In this document: positions 55,701-62,374 of the stretch, in pieces
Position numbering within the stretch: position 1 is the stretch's first letter
Layout: the number at the start of each line of letters is the position of its first letter
Assembly: GCF_003054045.1 (NCBI RefSeq)
Contig: NZ_QBKH01000004.1
Span: forward strand, 62,001 to 126,000
Direction: 5' to 3'
Source: Sphingobacterium faecium
Lineage (GTDB): Bacteria; Bacteroidota; Bacteroidia; Sphingobacteriales; Sphingobacteriaceae
Length of the DNA: 64,000 bases
The notes under the pieces: generated by a model
What the model saw: only the letters and a program-made list of their open reading frames with translations
Database searches by the model: none
Told to the model about the DNA's origin: nothing
Made by a program: the position numbers and the translations under genes

Positions 55701-55986
55701 AAGTGATTGTAATAGTGGTTTTTCCATCGACAGAAACTTCTTGATTTTGGTAGCCTACATTAGAAATGATCAACGTTGCATTACTCGGGACAGAAATCGA
55801 AAAATTTCCAGATTTGTTAGTCGAAGTCGCTACTGTTCCTCCTTTCTCTTTGATCGTTACGCCAGATAATGCCCCACCTTGACTATCCGTTATTCGTCCA
55901 GACACAGAAATCTTTTGCTGAGCCATAGTCGTGCCTACCGTAAATAGCATCATAGCCGATACCCCGACTGTGTAAAACTTTGCCAT
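52708..55986 (-). CDS. SusC/RagA-family TonB-linked outer-membrane transporter
   Basis: 1092 residues. Signal peptide (1-22), a carboxypeptidase-D-like Ig domain (about 25-100: ISVSGRITDSQGGALSGVTI), a TonB-box-like segment (IDEVVVVGYGTQKK), then the plug (NVSSALSGLAAGVQVKVGNG) with DASSAAIYGARAANGVILIT. A long 22-stranded barrel follows, ending QYAFGLNFGF. It imports large oligosaccharides with energy from TonB-ExbBD. It is the first gene of the minus-strand PUL operon and is divergent from the regulator gene, 132 nt from its ATG. Confidence 0.95.
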   Translation of the reverse strand: MAKFYTVGVSAMMLFTVGTTMAQQKISVSGRITDSQGGALSGVTIKEKGGTVATSTNKSGNFSISVPSNATLIISNVGYQNQEVSVDGKTTITITLADGNAAIDEVVVVGYGTQKKAKLLGSISTIDAKQLENRAVTNVSSALSGLAAGVQVKVGNGKPGSDGATIRVRGVGTMNNNDALVIIDGIQGVMDAVNPEDIESISVLKDASSAAIYGARAANGVILITTKKGKAGQGPQINYSGLFSRTSPSAKPVFVNDYVRHMNLFNEAAANIGTTGQYTQSAIDAWTAANADPNGLAPSGLPNYVAYPNTNWGDWIYEDGWLKNHNVSVLGGSEKIRFNLSGRIQDNPGIMYNTGMKRYEGRVNLETDVTDFLTVGTQTFVVNEHRSLASDANLYNFLRQTTPGIYPKYEDKFGGAVLSSGESSQLNNILLYLYDYKGSNERTRLNSTFFANLKLWKGLTFETKFNYQSRFDEITGYQNPSARYDFSTLNMVVTPTVPSQLTTSQSYGKIYRKSFDNVLRYNTEIGKHTIGALIGHNEFYYNDSGFSASKKGLIDETITNIGTGTEMSSIGGDESDNSMRSFFGRVNYDYDSKYLAEFSLRRDGASKFGRNRKYGTFPSFSLGYMLSKESFMAAVNPYIQDVKIRGSWGKLGNDGGDGLNVYGWHGVYGLVGYSFNGTQMNGLQLSRFGNDLLQWEEAENKEIGLEFATLKRRASVELNVYDRKTSNIIRAAEVPITAGTTTPPFFNQAAMRNTGVEFNLNWRDQIGDFRYNIGGNFSYNKNKVIKFEGQLKEGFVDDGTGKMTWQTNLGDVSSGGLNRILEGSQLNEFYLRKVYKGDGSYFNADGSVNIHGGPTTGMIRTEGDYEWAKAMKAAGYSFLNSSQKISDVYGSTALYYGDLIYSDLNQDGVYGNTADQYFTGTSVNPKYIYGISLGFSYKGLDMSMIWAGESGAQYYWNDHGYNNNVLISGNQVTTRIADDHYFYNPNSPDDPRTNQNGYFPRLKYGTSAENINNQSSDYWLYESNFFKLRNLQIGYTFDKKLTEKFKVRNLRIFFSGENLLMFTNFPGLDPEVGAGAEYPTMKQYAFGLNFGF

Positions 55987-56092
55987 ACTTTTGGATTTAG
56001 TTTATATATTGATTAATTGGTTTATGTCTCAAATTTGAAGCATAATCACAATAATAGAGGGTGATTTTTATAAATTTTTAGGGGTAAAATCT

Positions 56093-56100
56093 TAAATTTG
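56093..56100 (+). promoter_or_regulatory. Possible promoter -7 element for the hybrid sensor
   Basis: TAAATTTG fits TAnnTTTG and lies 18 nt before the ATG at 56119. No good -33 box was found. A 10-bp palindrome TCAAATTTGA at 56029-56038 in the same divergent gap might be a regulator site. Confidence 0.35.
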
Positions 56101-56118
56101 ACCTGTAAACCAGCCAAA

Positions 56119-59100
56119 ATGAATAATCAGCTAAATCTACTACGATGTTTTTTAACCTTGGGATTCTTGATTGCTCATTGCTATGCACAGGATTTTCGAT
56201 TTGAACAATTAAGTCAGGAGAATATTCTTGACAAACAACCGGTTCTCTCTATTGCACAAGATCAAAAAGGTAGGCTTTGGTTTGGAGGTGCGGACAATCT
56301 TTTTGTTTATGATTCAAAAAATATTTCCAATTTATTGAAATCTGACACCAGTCTAAATGATATTAAGTATATAATTAAAATTGGGATCAACATCAAAAAT
56401 GATCTTTTTATTGGAACAGATACTCATCTGTATGTATATGACATCAATAAACAAAGACCCGTCAAAAAAAACAATAAGATTTTTAAAGAAAAGATAGCCG
56501 TGCTTGATATTCAAACATTGTCTAACCAAACTTTTATTTGCGCTCAGAATGGCCTTTATATGGCAAAACCCGAAGGATCATCCTACAGACTTGAATTATT
56601 ACTTTCCAGAAGTAAAGTGCAAACCATTACCCAAATAAATAGTGATACGTATATTATTGCAAGTCTTCAAGGCATTGAAGTTCTAGAGTATAAAAATGAA
56701 AAACTTTCCATAGTATCCAATCTACAGCTACCAATTTCATTAAGAGAAGAACGTATCGTTAGTTCCTTACTATATGATAAAAGCAATTTATGGGTAGCAA
56801 CTAAACTACATGGCGTTTATCGATATAAATTCAGTAACAAGGAATGGGTAAACTTTTCAGTAGGAAATAGCAATTTATTAAGCAATAATATCCGGAAAAT
56901 CATTAAAAATCCTGCTGGCAATATATTAATAGGTACACTTAAAGGATTATCTGTGTTTCAAAAAGAAAATCACTTTAACAATTATCAACATAATACCCTT
57001 AATTATTCCTTATCTCAGAATTCAATCTATGATATTTTTATAGATAATCAAAAAATTGTATGGTTAGGGACCTACTTTGGAGGTATCAATGCCATTTATC
57101 CCAATATATTACCATTAATCATCTATTCTACTCGTTCTAGTAATTTCCATCGCTTAAATAGTGATATAACAAGTAGCTATGCCCAAACAAAAAACAGTTA
57201 TTGGATCGGAACAGAAGAAAATGGGATTAATATTATAGACAAACAAAGTGGATATAGTGTTCCTGTACCACATTTAACAAAATCTAACCTGATCAAAGAT
57301 CTTTATGTAAGGGATAATAAAATCTATGCGGCTCAATATGCTGGTGGATATAACGTCATGGATATCTATAGTCATAAAACCGATCATTATTATCTTGATA
57401 AAGACTCTTTTAATGTTAAAAATAACGTTTTTACCATCTATGTAGATCTACAGCATAAAATTTATCTGGGCACTAACACTGGATTATTTACCGTAGAAAA
57501 AAATCAGATACCCATTCGAGTTGATGAAATAGGAAGCACTGAAATTGCAGACATACAAGAAGACCGTAAAAATCAAATATATCTTTTACAAGAAAATAAA
57601 CTATATGTAAAAAAGCAAAACTCAATTTTTAAAGTAATTCCGGAACTCAAATCTTATTCAATAAAAGGTTTTTTTATCGATCACTTGGATCAACTTTGGT
57701 TTACCACAGACAGCGCACTATACAGTATACAAAAAAATGGTAAGACAAACTTTGAAGTCAAGTTTAAAAAAAATAATCTAGGATGGCCTATAAGGATCGA
57801 CAATAAGCTCTGGATCACAAGTAAAAATGGCTTAATTTTCTTTAATCCAAAAACGAAGTACACCACTATTTTAAATCAAAATGATGGTCTACCCGTTAAG
57901 AATTTACAAAATGCTAAGCTATTCCATGGTGAAGAAGGAAAATTATTTTTGACCACTCTAAATGGATTAGTATCTATAGATACTAGAAAAATAGTGTTCA
58001 ATCATATTGCACCTACTGTATTATTAAGAAATATTTATGTAAATGAAAGTATACTTCCATTTGACCGAATTAGTGCTACAGCCACGAACAATCATTATCA
58101 AATCAGATTACATCACCATGAAAACTATCTAACAATCGATTTTTCAAGCTCTAATTTTATTAAGCCATTAAAAAACAAATACAGATACAAGTTGGATGGA
58201 ATTGACAAATATTGGATAGAGACCAATTCCGCAAATATTAAATACACCAATATACCGGAAGGAAGACATAAATTAACCATATTCTCCTGCAATAACGATA
58301 TGATTTGGAGCAAAACACCTTTAATCTTAGATATTATGGTACTTCCTCCATTTTGGCGCACTTGGTGGGCATATCTTTTTTATGCCATATCGTTTGCTCT
58401 AGCCATCCATTTTATCATAAAATTTATTGTAGAACGTGAGATTCTAATCAACTCAGAAAAAGAGCATGAGAAAAAAATAAAATTCTTCACCCAAATTTCA
58501 CATGAAATCAGAACACCACTGACATTGATCACAGCTCCTCTTGACGAATTAATAACAGAAGTTGCCACTCTTCCAACGACACAATTTAAATTAATACGGA
58601 TTAAGAAAAATGCAACTAAACTATTGTCAGTCATCAATGAATTGTTAGATTTTAAAAAATTTGACGACAATAAACAAGAACTCAAACTAACATCAATTTC
58701 ATTTAGAGAATATATAGAAGATACGTTTTATTTATTCAATGATTTAGCCCAAACCAAAAATTTAAACTATTACATCAAACGAATAGATCCTGTTGGAATA
58801 CAACTTATTGATACCATACAATTTGATAAAGTGATGTTTAACCTGCTATCCAACGCAATCAAATATACACCTGAAAATGGTACCGTTTATTTAGAGATTC
58901 TTCATGATGAAAAGAACATTACCATTCACATTGTCGATAATGGCGTCGGTATCACCTCTTCAAATCAATTCAAAATATTTGAAGAATACTATAGAGAAGA
59001 CCATGTACAAGATAGTATTGGCACGGGTATAGGCTTAGCACTTACTAAAAAGATAATCGAGCAACACGGAGGAGAAATTTATTGTCGATCCAATTATGAA

Positions 59101-59982
59101 AAAGAAGAACTCTGGACTATTTTCACGGTTCGCTTACCCATAACTGCCAATCTTCAATACCATGATCATGAAAAATCCAATGAAACCAATTATTCATTAA
59201 ACAGTATTCCATCCATTACAGAGACCAGATTTCAAACAACGATACTCATTGTCGAAGACAATAAAGAATTGTTAGAGCTAATTGCCTCCATTTTTAAAGA
59301 AAATTTCAATGTTATACTTGCACATGACGGTGAAGAAGCTTTAAAGAAAGCAGAAAAAAATGTACCAGATTTAATTATTTCAGACCTGATGATGCCCAAT
59401 ATGAATGGAAGCGAACTATGCAAAACCATAAAAAGAAATATCATCACAAGCCATATTCCATTTATCTTATTAACAGCATTAACGGACGATCAAGTCCAAA
59501 CTGAAACCTTACAAAGTGGAGCAAATATTTATTTAACAAAACCATTTAATAACAGTCAACTCTTTTATTACGTCCAGAATTTATTAAATATAAATAAAAA
59601 GCGTAGTCAAAACTTCCAGATAAAAACAACCATTAGTGATAATGAACAAGACAATAAATTTATTCAATCTTTAAATAAACTCATCGAAGATCATCTTTTA
59701 TCTGATTCTTTTGATGTCAATTATATTTCTCGAGCTATGGCAATGAGCGCACCAGTACTATACCGTAAATTAAACGCCATTACAAATCTATCACTTAACA
59801 ACTATGTTAAAAACTACAGACTCAATAAAGCAAAAGAAATGCTGATATCCACCATGAACATTAGTGAAGTTGCCTATGCTGTAGGTTTTTCAGACAGAAA
59901 ATATTTTAGCAAAGAATTTAAAAAGCTTTTTGGACAAAATCCTTCGGAATTTATTATTAAAGAACAACGTGAGTCAAATTAA
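56119..59982 (+). CDS. Hybrid two-component system regulator (HTCS) of the PUL
   Basis: About 1287 residues from the ATG at 56119; a TTG at 56098 is in frame but adds residues before the signal peptide. Order: signal peptide (HCYAQ), periplasmic two-bladed propeller repeats (QDQKGRLWFGG, SLLYDKSNLWVATKLHGVYR), Y_Y_Y domain, membrane helix (about 755-775). The kinase has the H-box FTQISHEIRTPLTLI and the ATP-binding blocks LLSNAIKYTP, VDNGVGI and GTGIGLAL. A receiver (VEDNKELLELI, phospho-Asp in ISDLMMPNMNG) and a C-terminal AraC-type HTH follow. It senses an oligosaccharide breakdown product and activates the divergent susC operon, and perhaps the genes at 61-64 kb. Confidence 0.95.
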   Translation: MNNQLNLLRCFLTLGFLIAHCYAQDFRFEQLSQENILDKQPVLSIAQDQKGRLWFGGADNLFVYDSKNISNLLKSDTSLNDIKYIIKIGINIKNDLFIGTDTHLYVYDINKQRPVKKNNKIFKEKIAVLDIQTLSNQTFICAQNGLYMAKPEGSSYRLELLLSRSKVQTITQINSDTYIIASLQGIEVLEYKNEKLSIVSNLQLPISLREERIVSSLLYDKSNLWVATKLHGVYRYKFSNKEWVNFSVGNSNLLSNNIRKIIKNPAGNILIGTLKGLSVFQKENHFNNYQHNTLNYSLSQNSIYDIFIDNQKIVWLGTYFGGINAIYPNILPLIIYSTRSSNFHRLNSDITSSYAQTKNSYWIGTEENGINIIDKQSGYSVPVPHLTKSNLIKDLYVRDNKIYAAQYAGGYNVMDIYSHKTDHYYLDKDSFNVKNNVFTIYVDLQHKIYLGTNTGLFTVEKNQIPIRVDEIGSTEIADIQEDRKNQIYLLQENKLYVKKQNSIFKVIPELKSYSIKGFFIDHLDQLWFTTDSALYSIQKNGKTNFEVKFKKNNLGWPIRIDNKLWITSKNGLIFFNPKTKYTTILNQNDGLPVKNLQNAKLFHGEEGKLFLTTLNGLVSIDTRKIVFNHIAPTVLLRNIYVNESILPFDRISATATNNHYQIRLHHHENYLTIDFSSSNFIKPLKNKYRYKLDGIDKYWIETNSANIKYTNIPEGRHKLTIFSCNNDMIWSKTPLILDIMVLPPFWRTWWAYLFYAISFALAIHFIIKFIVEREILINSEKEHEKKIKFFTQISHEIRTPLTLITAPLDELITEVATLPTTQFKLIRIKKNATKLLSVINELLDFKKFDDNKQELKLTSISFREYIEDTFYLFNDLAQTKNLNYYIKRIDPVGIQLIDTIQFDKVMFNLLSNAIKYTPENGTVYLEILHDEKNITIHIVDNGVGITSSNQFKIFEEYYREDHVQDSIGTGIGLALTKKIIEQHGGEIYCRSNYEKEELWTIFTVRLPITANLQYHDHEKSNETNYSLNSIPSITETRFQTTILIVEDNKELLELIASIFKENFNVILAHDGEEALKKAEKNVPDLIISDLMMPNMNGSELCKTIKRNIITSHIPFILLTALTDDQVQTETLQSGANIYLTKPFNNSQLFYYVQNLLNINKKRSQNFQIKTTISDNEQDNKFIQSLNKLIEDHLLSDSFDVNYISRAMAMSAPVLYRKLNAITNLSLNNYVKNYRLNKAKEMLISTMNISEVAYAVGFSDRKYFSKEFKKLFGQNPSEFIIKEQRESN

Positions 59983-60315
59983 TAGTCAGGTGTTATTTTG
60001 AGTGAAAAATCAATAAAATATGGTGTTATTTTTTTCCAAGAAATGATCTATTTTATACATGCTCCTTGTCTTCATTATTGTGGGCTTCACTCATATCATC
60101 AATGAGCTCATTCGATGAATTAATGATTCTAGCCCCCAAACACAATATTGTTGATATCACTTTTACTGAACAATTCTACATGTGATATACTCTTCATCAG
60201 TACTTCATCTACTATGCGATCTATAAATAGTTAGCATGCTAAATTGTTTGTATTTTAATTGTATTACTCATCACCAAGGGGGCAATAGTAGGCTTACTTT
60301 TTGCATTTCGCTAGC
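59983..60315. other. Non-coding stretch after the HTCS gene
   Basis: About 330 nt without a supportable ORF. It contains a short direct repeat (GGTGTTATTTT near 59990 and 60021) and a 7-bp inverted repeat ATATCAC/GTGATAT (60154-60160 with 60182-60188). No clear terminator for the HTCS gene was seen. Confidence 0.45.
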
Positions 60316-60840
60316 CCTTTGTTAATAAACGAAAATTCCTATTTCTAAAAAAGTGGTTACTTTCTGATCAATAAAAGCCATTATTTCCAAAAAACTAATC
60401 CTGAGCTGATTAACATGAACTACCATTTCCAAACAATCGTTCCTGAGCTGATAAACTTGAACTATTATTTCCAAATCAACAATCCAGTGTTGAGAAATAG
60501 CAATCCTGAGTTGATAAACTTGAACCATCATTTCCACATAATCGTTCTTGAGTTTATACACATGAACAACTATTACCAAATTAACTATTCATTGTTGAGA
60601 AATAGCAATCACTTTTTCCCAACAATGAACTTCTTTATGAACAAAGTGTTCCATCCTTTTAAATCAGCGAATGCTTATTTTTCAAAAAGATGATGGCTCT
60701 TGTGAACAACCGAACACCGTTTTCGAACAAGTGACTTCCTTTTAAAAAAGGTTGGATTCCTTTACCAAATGATGAAATCCTTCTTTGAAAATAGGAAATA
60801 CTCTTTCTTAAGGAGTGATTGACCAAAGCCAAAAAGTAGA
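60316..60840. repeat. Degenerate tandem array of 25 units of exactly 21 bp
   Basis: Cutting the sequence every 21 bases from 60316 aligns a T-rich block (columns 6-9) and an A-rich block (columns 11-15) in almost every unit. By hand count, column 8 is T in 22 of 25 units and column 13 is A in 23 of 25. No unit gains or loses a base. Some units form 42-bp pairs (ATTTCCAAA unit + GAGCTGATAAAC unit), and an 18-bp block recurs exactly 105 bp apart (60488-60505 and 60593-60610). One plus-strand frame reads as heptapeptides with a hydrophobic third residue, but it has stops at 60346, 60691 and 60703. Identity as coding relic or structural DNA is open. Confidence 0.8.
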
Positions 60841-61109
60841 TACAGAAAGGTCCACATCAACTCGTAAAAAGGCTATTATAAACTTTAAAACGTGTTTTTA
60901 TATAGCGGCATTCCACAGTAAAACTATGTTCGATTAAGATTTCGATATGGTTGTTTCGCTAACGATAACAATTCCAATCGAATAAGATCTACCATTCTGG
61001 AAGCTCCAAGAAATTCCTTTTCACGATCAGCTCGACATGGTCGGTTGGCATATAGAAATACCATTCATATTGTTCAAGACAATAAAGAATTGTTGAGAAG
61101 GAAGAAATG
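60841..61109. other. Non-coding stretch before the second GH88 gene
   Basis: About 270 nt downstream of the minus-strand GH88 gene. No ORF of use and no terminator hairpin were found. Its right end contains a short fragment resembling the HTCS receiver domain (see the next entry). The rest is unassigned. Confidence 0.45.
61069..61095 (+). pseudogene. Possible relic of an HTCS receiver domain
   Basis: This 27-nt segment matches 59248-59274 in the HTCS gene at 24 positions, with a 19-nt exact core (61076-61094 and 59255-59273). It would encode IVQDNKELL against IVEDNKELL of the receiver. Flanking sequence does not align, so only a scrap would remain from a former duplicate of the regulator. 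Confidence 0.35.
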
Positions 61110-62360
61110 TCATTTTGCTATCTCTTGAATAATAGCACTTCCCTCTAGAAGCCTTTTGTACCTAATTAACGCCTCAACATAATAATAATCTGCATAGGTC
61201 AATGGCACATCTATTTCAGAATTTAAAGGTATTGCCCCTACACTATGCTTTAATAAATAACCGCCATTCTTCCCATACTCTGCCTTATAAGGTGCTTTAG
61301 ATAAATTAGTAAGTATAGTCTCCGCCTTAGTAAGATATAGCATTGACTCCTTACCTGCTGTATATTGTGCCAATTCGAGTAAAGCAGATGCATACAGTGC
61401 TGCTGCTGAAACATCACGTAGATCTTTCTTAGCATACATGTTACTAGATGGTTCAATCTTATCCTTATCAAAATCCCAATAAGGAATTAAATCCTGAGGT
61501 AGATTAGGATGATTTAAAATATACTTTGCAATATGTCGAGCTTGATTTAAAAATTCCTTTTTCTTAGTCTCGCGATACATCATGGTATACCCATAGAGTG
61601 CCCATCCTTGCCCTCTAGACCATGCAGATTCATCAAAAGCACCTTGATGCGTTTTTTTTTCAATTACTTTACCGGTGTTCACATCATAGTCAATAACATG
61701 ATATGAGCTATAATCTTTCCTAAAATGATTTTTCAATGTTGTTTCAGCATGTGCTACTGCCAAATCATAGTACCTATTATTTCCAGTCATTTTTGAAACC
61801 TGAGTCAAAAGCTCCAAATTCATCATATTATCAATGATGACAGGATAATGCCAAGGCTTGTGATCCCAAGACCGAATCGTGTTTGTGGTCTCATTGAAAC
61901 GAGAAGAGAGCGAAGCTGCACCTGTAACTAATACATCTTTATATTTAACAGAATCACCTGTGAGACGTAATCCATTTCCAAAGCTGCAAAACAACATAAA
62001 ACCTAGATCATGTGTACCTTTATTATATTTTTCTTTCTCCAAATAAGGTAATTTTTCTTCCACCTTTTGCAATAATTCATGATCTTGAGTTCCTTCATAT
62101 AGGTACCACAGTGTTCCAGGATAAAATCCAGAACACCACCAACTCGATGATGAAAAGACTTGTTTATTATTTTCAAAAGTTTTAGGAAATTTTTCCTTAG
62201 GAATTTCATTTGCCAAGACTTTGATTTGTTGAGCTGCATCACTCAAATTCTGCTGGATAAATACTTTCGATAATTTCAGATCCCGGGACTGACCTTGAAT
62301 AGTACAGATTCCTAAAACAGAACATAATACCATGATAATCTGTTTTTTCATTTTCATCAT
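61110..62360 (-). CDS. Glycoside hydrolase family 88, unsaturated glucuronyl hydrolase (second copy)
   Basis: A 416-residue paralogue of the GH88 at 48.2 kb, similar over nearly the whole length. Catalytic acids are Asp118 (GTHDLGFMLFCSFG) and Asp178 (PVIIDNMMNLE). It has an ordinary signal peptide (CTIQGQ) instead of a lipobox, so it is probably free in the periplasm where the other copy is lipid-anchored. A five-residue deletion relative to the first copy lies just before the second Asp motif. It follows the heparinase-like gene by 14 nt and is cotranscribed with it. Confidence 0.92.
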   Translation of the reverse strand: MMKMKKQIIMVLCSVLGICTIQGQSRDLKLSKVFIQQNLSDAAQQIKVLANEIPKEKFPKTFENNKQVFSSSSWWCSGFYPGTLWYLYEGTQDHELLQKVEEKLPYLEKEKYNKGTHDLGFMLFCSFGNGLRLTGDSVKYKDVLVTGAASLSSRFNETTNTIRSWDHKPWHYPVIIDNMMNLELLTQVSKMTGNNRYYDLAVAHAETTLKNHFRKDYSSYHVIDYDVNTGKVIEKKTHQGAFDESAWSRGQGWALYGYTMMYRETKKKEFLNQARHIAKYILNHPNLPQDLIPYWDFDKDKIEPSSNMYAKKDLRDVSAAALYASALLELAQYTAGKESMLYLTKAETILTNLSKAPYKAEYGKNGGYLLKHSVGAIPLNSEIDVPLTYADYYYVEALIRYKRLLEGSAIIQEIAK

Positions 62361-62374
62361 AATTTACAATAATC

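Noticed and set aside
56098..56118. TTG start for the HTCS gene
   Set aside because: The ATG at 56119 places a normal signal peptide at the N-terminus. The TTG lies within the likely promoter.
60322..60579. 85-codon minus-strand ORF in the same array
   Set aside because: A by-product of the same 21-bp period. Both strands stay open because the repeat lacks stops in several frames.
60415..60693. 92-codon plus-strand ORF in the 21-bp array as a real gene
   Set aside because: Its sequence is only the translation of the repeat units, the pattern continues through stop codons on both sides, and no start context or promoter is evident.
60316..60840. CRISPR array
   Set aside because: There is no constant repeat alternating with unique spacers. 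The unit is 21 bp and all columns vary. No cas genes are in the window.
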